A stretch of DNA of 64,000 nucleotides, taken from positions 141,831 through 205,830 of the forward strand of contig VWYX01000747.1 of NCBI GenBank assembly GCA_013396525.1, given 5' to 3'. This stretch comes from Chaetorhynchus papuensis (lineage: Eukaryota > Chordata > Aves > Passeriformes > Rhipiduridae). The notes below the pieces were generated by a model. The model ran no database searches, was not told the DNA's origin, and saw only the letters and a list, made by a program, of their open reading frames with translations. Below, in pieces: positions 48,362 through 60,490 of the stretch (its first letter is position 1; each line of letters starts with the position of its first letter). A program made the position numbers and the translations under genes.

Positions 48362-51300
48362 GAAACCTACTCCACTGATTTACCACCACGAGAGAACACA
48401 ATGCCTCAGACAAAGATTTACAGATAATTATACAAAGGGACGGTGTTCTCTCCTAGGGTGTCTTTAAATGGTGCCTGTTGTTTTTCTGGCTGAAAACTAT
48501 TTGTAAATATGGACAAATGACAGGATAGCAACAAGAAAGTGTCATCCTGTGAGAAAGGTGCCATATGGTACACAAATCCCATTAAGAGGGTTTAATTGTT
48601 ATTTAAAAGCCTACAGACAAGCAGGAATAAAAAGGAGCCCAGTTCAGATATTCTCTGGATGCCGATTTTGCTTAGGTTTTGGTTGCAGTCAGAATGCAAG
48701 ATCCGCCCCTCCTCCTGCAGGTAGCCATTAAATATGACTGGAAGAATGCAGAATAACCCCCACTAAGCCAGTGCTGTACATTATATCTCCCCAAGTCACC
48801 AGGCTCCTGCAGTGCCTGGGTGCTAGCAGCCAGTCCTTTCTCACTTGCACTGACAATTTAACTCAGAGAAGCTGGTTCATCCATAACACAGTGACAGGAA
48901 TTCCATGGTTTAGCATTTTTTGTGTCTCTTTTCAGAAGTAGCCCACCCTCCTGCCAGAGCCATAAGGCCATGGCTGCAAACAACATTACTTGTCACTAGT
49001 CTATTTCTTCTTTTTTCCAGGTGATGGAAAAAAAAAAAATAACTGGGAGATCTTTTCAGGCCAGATGGCTGTACTGTGACCAAGGGGCAGTACTGGAGCT
49101 GCAGAGCTGCAATCTGCACCGGCTCCTCACATCCCAGGCTGGGCTTTCTTGTCACTGTCATGGAGGAAGGAATACAGATGGGGAGCTGGCTAACTACTGC
49201 CTCCAGCAATGAAAAATAATGGCCCAGAGCTGGCTTGCCAAACTTCAGGCAGTGGAAAAAGCTGACCTCTGAAAATGTATCCCGGCTGTTCCATCAAGGG
49301 TATAACTGAAGTGTCTAGTTTGATTTTATTAAATTGGTGTATGGAAATAGTACATAATTTAGAATCATAGGCTTTGGTTAAAGCTATGATTGCAAGGTTT
49401 TAAGCAGGTCAGAGGCCCAATTTAAAAAATTAAGTCCACAAAATTTAATCCCTCTGTACTTTTTTGCTTCAATGTGACTCTTGTTAACTCCCTAAAATTA
49501 GATTTTAATCTCAGATTGGCACCCCATTCTCTGCCACTCAAGTAACACAAGCAGTGAGAAGATTATGGCCACTTATGTAGTATCTATTTTCCTATAATCC
49601 TTTTAGCACCATAAATGCTAAATATAGCATCCAGTTTAAATTAACTTTAACCTCAAGTTGACTCCAGTTAATCATGCAGGAACAGTCAGTTTAAAAAAAG
49701 CAGAAACAAAAACAAACCACGCCTCAAAGAAAGCTAGAAAGAGGTAGAAATGTTCCCACACTTTAAAAAAAATAAAAATAGTAAGCTGTTCAGTGCATAT
49801 TAGCAGATGACCACAAGAGTAGCGAATTGTCAACAGCTTTTTGAAAACGTGGGACTTGTGAGCCATTAGTCTGCCACACATGAGTATATTGGTCACAGTA
49901 CTCACCCTTACAAACTGCCATCCCTAAAAGCACAACAAGAAATTGGGGCTGCTCCTGCAGCTCCTTTATCCTGGCTATAGTTACAAATCATTAACGCTGA
50001 ACATGGAAGCATTTCTGTGAACCAAAATCCCACTAGTTTTTCCAGGACTACCCTTTGTAGGCATCATGAGACCTTCACAAGGAAAACTGATACATCCCCT
50101 AATGAGGGGAGGACCACCATTGTAAGTCAGCAGTGAGAAGAGCTAAAACAGGCTCAAAACCTACAACAGGAATGACTTCAGTAAAACAGCTGCAGAGAAC
50201 CCTGCCTCTTGCTTGGCAATTGCTGCAAGAAGAAACAAGTCCTCAGCCCCAAAGCAGGGGCTTCAGGAGACCTCCCACACTCAGAGAAGGATATCCCTGA
50301 GGGGTCCCAGGGAGTGGGTGCCAGCTCCTGCTGACCACAGCCAGCTTTACAGCTGCCAGGCCCAGATCACCCCACGCATTTTACCTTGGACATTTATAGG
50401 TTACATACTTACTCATGAGCCTGGGTGTTCTATTTCTGCCTCTGCAACAGCACTTATTCTGACCAGCTTTGTTTTTTCACCAGCTAGTTTGCCTGAGAAG
50501 CATAACAGCAAATGAATCCCAATAACCAAATCATCCTGAAGTAAACAACCTTGAGGTGCAACACTGTAAAATTCACAGGTTCCTCTCAAAACATAATACT
50601 AGATTTAATAAGGCCGCAAGTTTCTCCACTTCTCACTTTTGCCCTTTTCAAACACCACATGGAGACAAGGGAAGCCCACCCTCAGCAAGCCTGCCATTTT
50701 TTTCATACTCCAGAGACAGAATGACTGCCAAACCCTACCCCAGGAAACGTCATAGAGATGTAAATTAAAAAATATCTGATTGTGTCTGCCTGTCCATTTT
50801 GCTTCAGCTTGTTAGGAACAATTAAACAGATGCCTAATGCTGAGCTGTAAAATGAGTACCCAGGAACTCTTCCCAGAGTTTTCCTCCTTCACTTGGAGGA
50901 CTGCCACATACACAGATTGCGACATTCTCAAATGTTCATTATTGAGACACACTCATCTGTTAAATACAGATTAGAAGGACAGTATAGACAGAGCTGGTTA
51001 AAGGAGAAATAATGATTCAGGAAATGTTCATGTGTACTGTCACAGCCACTACCAAAACATGTGGTGAGCTTCTGTTTAAAAAGCTATGAAATCCCAGCAA
51101 AATAAACAAACACATTGATAAAATGGAATTGGGGTTCTACATCAAAAGCAGAATCAAACTGGCTGTAGGCAGGAACTCCAGAGCCCATGGTACCCTCACA
51201 TGCTGCTCACAGAGTGTTTTTCCTTAAGAAGCATCAAATTTCTTTTGTTTTCTGGAAAAGCCGTACAGTTCAAGAGCAAACAAAACATTTTCAACTATAC

Positions 51301-54300
51301 CTGGCTACAGAACCAAGGAGCAATACCATAGCAACCAGTACAGGACATATCTGGAGGAAATATAAACTCCAGGTATTTATTTTGAGGTTAGACTGAGCAC
51401 CTCATGGGCCACAGCAGGAGTGTCACTGCCCGAGAGGCACTCGGTCTCACTGAGACATGAGGGGACAAGCAGCACCACAGAGAGCAGGGGGGATACAAAG
51501 GTGAAAGACAAGGACACAGTGGTAGAATCACATATTTAGAGAGAAATTTTTTCAGTTTTGCTATATCACATTTGCAAACCTATTCAACTCTTGACTTCAG
51601 CAATTTCTTTCACTCAGGACCAAACCTCCTACAGTAGGTGATGGACAAACATCACAAGTAGGTTACACAGGAAGTTACCTGGCTTCATACACTTGGCCCT
51701 TTGGAAAAAAATCCTTCTCATTACTTTAATTCTGCAGAATTCTTAAATCTTGCTCACTGGTACTTTTAAAGTGATTAGCAAGTTCAGCAATTATCTAAGC
51801 TCTCATTTCCTTATGAAATTAGGTTGATGAAACAGGTTAGTTAAATCTTGTTAGGCTCTGCAATGGTACTATGGGACATAGTTACAGTCTGAAATAACAG
51901 TCACTCCAGATGAGGAGGCTGTAAATGTTTTGTTCTCCTCTTTATTCTTAAAAACAAGTAAAAACCAAGACCTCATCATAACATAAGAAAACTCAGTCTT
52001 TGAAACTGGAAGAGATCAATGTTGTTATGCAAATGGGGCCATGGCCTGCAATAGTGAAGAGTCAGCATATCTTAGACACATATCCCAGGTGAGGACAGCA
52101 ACACGTGCACTCCGTGTGGGACAGTGACAGTCACAGCAATCACTGGCTGCAGCAGCTGAGTCAGAGGGGTGCCGTGGTGACCGAAGCACAGCGGTGACAC
52201 CAGTGATGTCCCTGAGTGCAGGGGAAGCCCTCAGGCTGTGGCAGTGGAACACTGCTCCGTGCTGGCTCTGTACCGTGCTTCCCTGGTACTGCAGCCTCTG
52301 AGCCAAACTCCTCAGTATTGGTCTGTCCTGGTTCACTGCCTGCACTAGCATTGGTGGGGGACATAGGAATAGCAGCACTGATCACAACAGGTACAAATGA
52401 AAACTCTTCTCCCTCACAGCTCAAATTCTCTTTATTCGGTCCTGTGTTACCATGACCAGAGTACACTGAAATGGCAAAGTTCCACCAGAGGGGCAAAATA
52501 AGTGGCCCTATGCCAAGTCACCCCCTCCTATGCCCACAGCCAGAAAAGATGCACAGCTGGTGCACACCTGAGATTGCCTAATGACATTTCCCATCACTGC
52601 AGCAGCCTTAGAGGCCCCAAGGAAACCTCAGTCAATCCTTTTTTTCTTAGTTTTTTTCCTGTCATAAAAAAAACTTCAAAACTGGAAGTGTAATGAGAAA
52701 AATATTTCTTTAATACTGCACGAAGATTTTAGGCTTAGCCAATGCCCAGGCACTTCTTAATGTCCCCAATTCTGCAAGTCCCCTGACAAGAGCACTGCAT
52801 TTTTTTCTTTTTTCTTTTTTTAATCAGGAATGGATAGGGATGAACCAATTTCACGTTAGATTTTTCATCACCCTCCCCTCAAGACAGCACTGAAATCAAA
52901 CTCAAATCACATTGATTTTATTTGTAATGAAACAACAGGTCTGTGTGTTGAGGAGTATTGAGTACTCCTCACTTACAAGTATATACTCATGTACAAGTAT
53001 GTGAGTAACTTGTTTAACTCCTGCCAGGGGCTGCCAGGTTCTGCCAGGGGCTCACAGCTTCTTCAGGCAGGAGATACACAGCAGAGGCTAAAGGATGTGT
53101 GGCCATTTGATCTGCTCAGCCTGTGACAATCTCACAGCCAGGAAAAAAATAGTCACCAGGCATTTCTCGGTTCTGCTTTTTCTGAAAAGTCACCATTCCT
53201 ACCATATTATTTCTCTCCTGTTACACAAGGAAAATCACAAAGCCCACAGCCTCTGTTCACCCAGCATGTGCACAGAGCACGCCAGGGTACATACTCAGAT
53301 GTAACCTGCCAGAGGTGTCAGAAAGCCCTTTCCCACAGCCCACCAGGACAGATTAACCACACTTGGTGAAAGGATTTGGGATGAGTACCCACAAGGCACA
53401 GCAGAGGCAGATATTTATCTCAACGACTGCAGGGCATCTGATGCCCATGCTGCTGTTTGAGACCCTCATTGTTTCTTTAGTGCAACTGTCCAAGCAGCAT
53501 TGGCCAAGTATGCCAAGAGAAAAGCTGTTTTCTCCTACCATGGCATCCCTGGAAGAGAAAAGCATTGGCAGTTTGTATTGCTGTTAGTTTTCCAGGCTGT
53601 CTCTCACTCCAGAAGCAAATGCACTTAGGGATGGGAGCCAAAGACAGGGAATTGCACCCACTTGGCTGTTTCCAACTCAAGAGTACCTCCACTTGCTAGC
53701 AAGCACCGTCCTCGCAGTCCTGGAGATACATTAAACCTCTTAGGGACCTCTCTAACCAGGTCTCTATCATTACTTTCAAGTAATGATAAAATGATTTCTC
53801 CAATAAACTGTTTCTAGTCAGAATGAGGTGTTGGAGAGAGAGAACAGTCCCTGCATCTCTTGCTGAGGGGATCTGCTGAGTACACTCCATTTAATACAGT
53901 GACCTGTCTCCATTTACTGAATTGATTTGGCATATGACTGTTTACACTGCTGAGTGTATTTAAACTAATGGCTGCTAAAGCAGCTTATGTGACTTTTTAA
54001 TCTAGCTTTTCCATAGAGTCATTTGTGGAATGACTGTTGGAAAGGGAAACAGACAAGAAATTGGGGCAAAACTTACGCTGACAGACACTGAAAATAGGAT
54101 GATGTGGCCACAGCAGTCACACAGGCAGATTTGTGGCTCATTCATTACCATCAGACTGTTTCCCACAGCTGAGCTTTTCCACAGGCCACCTGACCAGAGG
54201 CACAGCCTGCTCCCTGTGAGCAGACCTCAGGCAAGCCCTGGACAGCCTGCACTTTACAAAATTAATTTCATCCTCTGAAGCAGAAAATACAAATTCCTCT

Positions 54301-54385
54301 TTCTCCCTGAGGAAAGGGGCTGGTGGGGAATGTGACCAGTTAAGAGGAGAGGCGCAGCTGGATGGCTCCTTCCCCTGTGCTCTCA
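48362..54385. other. Intergenic, no gene recognised
   Basis: Short frames only. A 9-bp-stem hairpin lies at 52949-52971 and a small cluster of CTGCCAGG repeats at about 53020-53060. Confidence 0.5.
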
Positions 54386-54440
54386 AGGGTTTTGACTTGA
54401 TGATCTCAAAGATCTTTTCCAACCTAGCTGATTCTGTGAT
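54386..54440 (+). mobile_element. CR1 LINE 3'-terminal fragment, plus strand
   Basis: TTTTGACTTGATGATCTCAA, then AGATCTTTTCCAACCTAGCT and GATTCTGTGATTC fit the CR1 3' end. Only the last 50-60 bp are recognisable. Confidence 0.8.
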
Positions 54441-57400
54441 TCGCACAGTTGTTTAAAGGATTCTGTGTGAATTGCAGGGAACCTCAAAAGTTGCCACAGA
54501 TAGCTCTGTGCGACTATCATTAAGCACTGAGGCAAAAGGAGAACTGGCCACTGGAAGACAGTTTTGAGGGCCTGCTGCAATGTACAGAGACTGGCTCTGA
54601 CCACAGATTACCTGATTTATTGAGCAGGTGTAATATTCTATGTCACTGTATGGGGGAAGTCTCTGTGCCGTGTTCCCTTAGAGAAAATAATGTTGTTCTC
54701 TTACAAAACACTAAGATATGTTGATCTGTCACCAAATATATCTGTATCAGTCCTGCATACCTTTTTACAGTAATTAAGGATGCCACATCAAAAATCAAAT
54801 CAGTGCAAAATCATACTGACCCCCCAACAAGTCAGACAACTCATGTTGTTTCAGCATATGATGGAAAAGCTAGTCAAGGGACAGAAAACAGTCTTTGCAA
54901 GAGTAATAATTAGATTTACTTCTCCTAATTTCTTGCACATGACCTTCTGATGTGCACTGCAGGCTCATCTACCCACCACACTGCAGCTCTGCAGACAACA
55001 CAGGACCCAGTCTAGGTATTCTCCCATAACTTCTTCACAGGCCCTCTTGTAGGCATTGCCACTGCTGTTTTAAATGATCAATAAACTGACATCATGTTCA
55101 TTTTAAAAATGAGCATTGTCTAAGGCTGCTGTTCTGACACTGATATAGCCTTACCAACATTGGTACAAACATTGCTTCAAAATTAGAGACAAAACCCAAA
55201 AAAACTCCTTCAAGGGGACTGGTGCTCCCTGTCCCATCAAACATCTCCACCTGCTTGTGCCCCCACAGAGCCAGGAGCCAGGGCTGCTCCCACAATCACA
55301 GATCCCTGGCGACTGTCCCACTGCACTCAAAACTCTGCTCAGAGCAGAGTGTTGGTGATCCAAGATATAGATATAGGAAAATGAGACAGGAAGGGATACA
55401 AAATCACAATTATGGTTCCCGTCTTTAGTTTCCTGAAGAAAACCCTATTCCGTCACCGTGACTTCAAAGGTGAAGAGTCAGTTCCCATCACCCGTCACAG
55501 CAAGAAAAGAAAAAAAAAAATCACCTTTGGGTAATCTCATCTTGGGGATAATCATGTTAGCTCAGCCTGACAGCCGCTGCAGATCTGAGAAGCAGGAGGA
55601 GCAGACGCAGCATGATGTGACCAGCCCAGCTCTTTACAAAAGCCACCTTCACTCCTGGGTGGTTGAAGCCATGCTCTGGGCAGGGCTCTCCACTTTTCTG
55701 GGCATCCCACCTCCCCACAGCAATGGCCACACCTGACTTTTGCTGCAGCATCCAAAACTGCAGAAGGAAATGGCATGATCTCCTTAAATCGCAAGATCCA
55801 CCTGGCAGTGGATTTCTGAGTGATTATCACATACCTCAGGTTGCCCCCGGGCTTTAATCACTCAAGAAGTGTGATAATCTCCAAAATACACGCCCTAGAG
55901 TGTCTTATCTGTGGCAGAAATTACAGCAATGCATGAACAGTGAGTTGTCCTTTCCACACGCGCTTGGATCTGGCATGAATCCCGGGAGCCAACTCATGCC
56001 CTCTGCTGGGTCAAGTGCGGAAATCTCCTCTCTTCTTTCACCACTGCCAGCTCAAAGGCACGCCACAAGGTCATCTCCAAACACACCACATCGAGTATTT
56101 GCTGACTAGATACTTGGATTCTCAGGTGGGAAATGGAAGGTCATTCAGTGCTGTGCCTCCTCTCAAAAAATAATATTACTTGGAAGAGAGCTGCTGAATG
56201 TAGATCATCAGTCGCAGACTGACAGTGCAAAGGGGCAGAAAGCCAGGCAATGAGAAGGGAAAGCCAGAGGACTCCGTGATAAATGTATCTTCAGTTTCAG
56301 AAATCGCTTTGATGTTCTCTCAAACATCAAACAATGGGGACAGCTTCCATTTCCTTCAGTCTTTGCTGAAGCTTTAGTAGAAACATGGGCTGTTTCTGTT
56401 GGATTTTTAATTGGATGGACTATACGATTTCCTGCAGAAACCAGGGTGTCCTCTCTCAGCACCCACTCAGACTGTGTGAAAAGGGAGGTTGGATAAGTAA
56501 GACCAGAACCAAAGGGGTGCCTAAAACCACAGAAGATATTCCTTGGAAGAAGGCAAAGACACAGAGGTGCATTCAGGCTGCAGTTACAAAATCGTGGAAA
56601 CCTCTAAAGGCCTGGCTGGCTCCTGCATTCAGCACCTTGCCTAAGGAGCCCGGCCATGGCTCAGCTTGTGATTTATTTTAGACTTCCAGGACAGAGCTGA
56701 CTGTGACAAGTCAGAGGGACATTCATTATCCGCTCTCTTCAGGCCGATGGCCGCTGGCAGCACACACCTCACTGCAGCTTAAGCGACCCTAAGCAGCCCA
56801 GACAGCAGCTGCCATTTGCTTTGAGCTGTTGCATAAATGCTGTGGATTTTGCTCTGAAATCTGGATTTGACAAACTGGGAAAAAATAAAGATAGCTGATG
56901 CCCCAAGCATCTGAGCAGGCTACCCTTAATGGAAAATAACTCTGCCAGGAAGAAACTTGTTTCTTATACTTTTAAGATTTATATTTTTTTTCACTGTTCA
57001 CCAAACAAGTAATTTGAACAATATTAATCTCCTACATTGTAACCCATCTTCACTGACATAATCTTCATGCATTACTGGAGTTACAATAGAAAGAAATAAA
57101 AAAAAAAAAAAAGACAATGTCAAAGCAAATTAATATTTCACCCACTGATCATAACTCACAGTGTACAAATCCTTGAAGAGAGGAAGCTTTTATCAGGATC
57201 CTCATAAAGTGTTTAGAGAGTACAAACCTAGGACTTACTCCTACAAAATTCCTGTTGAAGCCAATAACTTGAGGAAAAAGTTGCTATATGTTTTATCAAG
57301 CATGAAGATACCAATATTTGTCAAGGAATGTTTTACTTTTTATGTCAAAAACACTGCCTTGTACTTCTTAATTCCTTTCAAATAGTTCTACCACTAAATA

Positions 57401-59639
57401 CATACCATTAGCCTATAGATAGTCTAGTGAAAATATATAACATTTATTAACAAATTTTCTAAACATGTACAACTGCCATCAGAGTCTCAGAGGTATCAAA
57501 TCAGACAGCTGATGCTTCTGTGCAGAATTCAGTGTCAGCATACACCAGCCAAGAACAACACTTGCTAAAGCAGCAAATCAGGGTTTATAGTGGTAAGTAA
57601 TAGAGAATGAAGTTTATATATCAAACCATCTAAGAAACAAGAGGAAACATTAAATGAGTGCACTGCCATCCTGAAAGTGGAATTCATTTCTTGGTATGCC
57701 CCAATAACTAAGTTCCTTCTCACTTCAGAAAAACGTGTTTTTTACATGCAAAATGTGGCATCAGATCTTTGTGAAAGGAATGAAAAATCAAAAGTTGCTC
57801 CATAGCTCAAACATGAAAATAAAATATTTTTCCCAAAAAAATAAAAAAAAAAAAAGACATGCAGAAATTCTGTGTTGTCAGTAACAATAAAAATACTCTC
57901 TAGAAAATAGAAATGAGTTACAGTAAATAGAGGGAACCCCATTCCCTGCCAGGCTGCATGTCCTGTAGCAACTTGCATATGTGCAAAGTGAAATTAGATT
58001 CTATCAAACAATGCTCCTCCGTCTGCTTACACAAGCTTCTTCTGTGCTCTCTTTCTCCTTTGCGGTTAAAAACGTCCCTAAAGGCTAGGCTCTCGATAAA
58101 GGGATGCAGGGCTGAGCTGAAGAAGAAAAGGGCTTTTTTCCCCCAAAACACACGCTACCTTTGCACCCCCTACTGGGGAAACAGCCACGAGCAAACAGCC
58201 CGCAGTCTCACCACAGAGATCTTTCCCCCATCACCCAAATATAACCACAGAGGAGCAGTTTTCATCTTAAACAGGCCATTTCTTCTAACCCCGTCATATC
58301 AATTCGATTCTACTCATAATATTTACTGACTTTAGTTGCAGCCAGTGAAAAGTTTACACATAGGACTAATGCATAGTAAGAGAAGCTCATGAAAATCCTT
58401 TATTTATCACATGCTTTCATGGTAACCCGATTCCTTTCTTTTTGTAAGGAAGGAGTTCTTGTATGCTGAGTAGAAAGGCCATTTAAATTAAAAAAAAAAA
58501 ATTAAAAAAAAATTTAAAAAAAGCTCTAGTAGCAATATATCATTAAATAACTTGTCCAGAGGACAAACATTTGCTAGCTACTGAAAATCGGACTTTTGCT
58601 ACTGACACACAGAAATGGCTGTGGCAGATTTTCTGTAGCGAGGCTGGCGAGCCCTTTTCCAGAACCTTGACTCTCTAAGGTCAGCAGCAGATCACAATTT
58701 AATATTTTTGTTCTTATCTTTATTGCATTTTTTACTAATATAAACAGTAATCCAAGGGAAAATTTTCGTGTTATTCAGTAGAAGAAGGTGTAAAAATAAA
58801 AGTATCCAAGAAAGCCACCAAAGAAGTTAAGTATTTGTTATCCCAGTTTATCAAACGCAGCAATAAACCCATTACGAGCAGCTCTGCTGTTACATTTGCA
58901 ACCAGAAGGTGGCATTGAATGGCCACAAATCTGCTCCCAATGTCCTTAACTGCTGAGTGCCAGAGCCGAGCAGGGAAGGGTCCTGGGCACTTCACGCAGC
59001 GTAAGTGTGAAATTTAGGCTACCACTTGCATAAACTCCCTGCAGTTGGAGCAATGCAGCCAATAACTAATTCGTGTTACACTAGCAACAAAAATACTTTA
59101 TTTCTTCCCTCCTGTCCCTTCCCCTCGTGCAACAAACTTATGGCATAACTGCCCTGGCCTCTTTGAAGTCCACTCAAACCACAGGACTCAGAAGGACCCC
59201 ACACCCCTTACTATGTACAATATGTGCAATACTCTCACGTGGAACAGTGGAGCAGAATCTCAGAATTTCAGGAGAATTTCAGGGGAACGGGTTCCCATGA
59301 TCCTTACCACTTATTCACATCATCTCTAATGAAAAAGGTCACACTAGAGAAACTGGGGGGTGTGGCTGAATCCTTGCTTGGTTTCCAGCAATTCTGAAGG
59401 CCACGCTGCCACCTTGCCTCTCCTACAGTGTTTCTGGATGGCCTAGGCGGCAGCTTGCCAGGTTTTACTTTGGACAAAGTCCTCTCAGGACCTGGTGCAC
59501 AGACCGGAGCCCTGCCCGAGTGCAAGGGAAAGCTGCCCAGTGCAACTGGGTGCACATCGAAAACATCCCTCACATGGCTGTAGTCTCGGGAAGAAAAATC
59601 CACACATGCACACCTGCACACTGACACCAAAGAGAGCCT

Positions 59640-60130
59640 CAGAGCCCCGAGTTTCCTCCACGTGGTTCAGTGGAGCAGGAGCTCGATTCCCTCCCGCACT
59701 GCTCCCCTCGGCCCCCGGGTGACACGCGCTCCTGAGCGGCGGCACACCCTGGGGCCGGCCCTGCTCTGGCTGCACCACCGCCTGTCTGTCACGGCTGCAG
59801 TCTGTCACTGCTGTCCCGCGACAGGAAAAAAGTCGGGGTTCAAGGGATGCTGGGAATAGCAGGTGAATGTGCTGTTCCAGAGCAGCCCCCGCCCCTGCAC
59901 TGCACGCAGAGTGAACAGCAGGGCGAGGGAGCAGCACTGGGGACACGCACAGGCTGCCTGGCTCCAAGCTGCCCCTCGGCACAATGGCAGGATGTCCAAG
60001 CGGACTGCAGCAAACAGCAGAGCGGGAACAGAGGAGCAGGGCCCTGCTCCCTTTGGCCTGCCACATCCCCTCATCGAGGGGCAGTCCTGCCATCTCTTTG
60101 GAGGCGAGGGCTTTGCTGTCACAGGGCCAG
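59640..60130. other. GC- and CpG-rich patch, possible small CpG island
   Basis: CpG dinucleotides are clearly denser here than in the flanks, for example CACGCGC, GAGCGGCGGC, GCCGGCC and CCCGCGACA within about 200 bp, and G+C is visibly high. A minus-strand frame of 202 codons (60093-59485) crosses it but resembles no known protein. It could be an orphan promoter, a noncoding RNA start or simply a GC-rich segment. Confidence 0.45.
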
Positions 60131-60424
60131 CTGTCAATCAGTCATACTAACACCATGCAAACACATGGTACTCTGCAGCAACAGTTGCTGTCTCAACACA
60201 GGCTCTGGTATACTGACAGAAAAGAACCTAGAAACAAATAAAAAATTAACTTTTATTTTTACTAAGACAGCTCAACATTGCTGTTTAATTTACTATTTTT
60301 AACGAGTTGATCATTGCTCCTTCCAGTAAAGCCTTGTCTTATTTATTCTAGTGTTACCCCCAGCCCACCAGAAAGAACACATTTGGGAGAAGAAAATGCC
60401 ATTTACTGAAATAGCACAACAGGG

Positions 60425-60490
60425 AAAAAAAAAACAAAAACAAAACCAAAAAAAACCAACAACAAACAAACAAACAAACAAACAAAAAAT
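60425..60490 (+). repeat. A-rich tract with (AAAC)n microsatellite
   Basis: An A run with interspersed C is followed by about six AAAC units in tandem. Confidence 0.9.

Noticed and set aside
59485..60093. 202-codon minus-strand frame as a gene
   Set aside because: No family resemblance or promoter/splice context; the GC-rich patch keeps several frames open on both strands.
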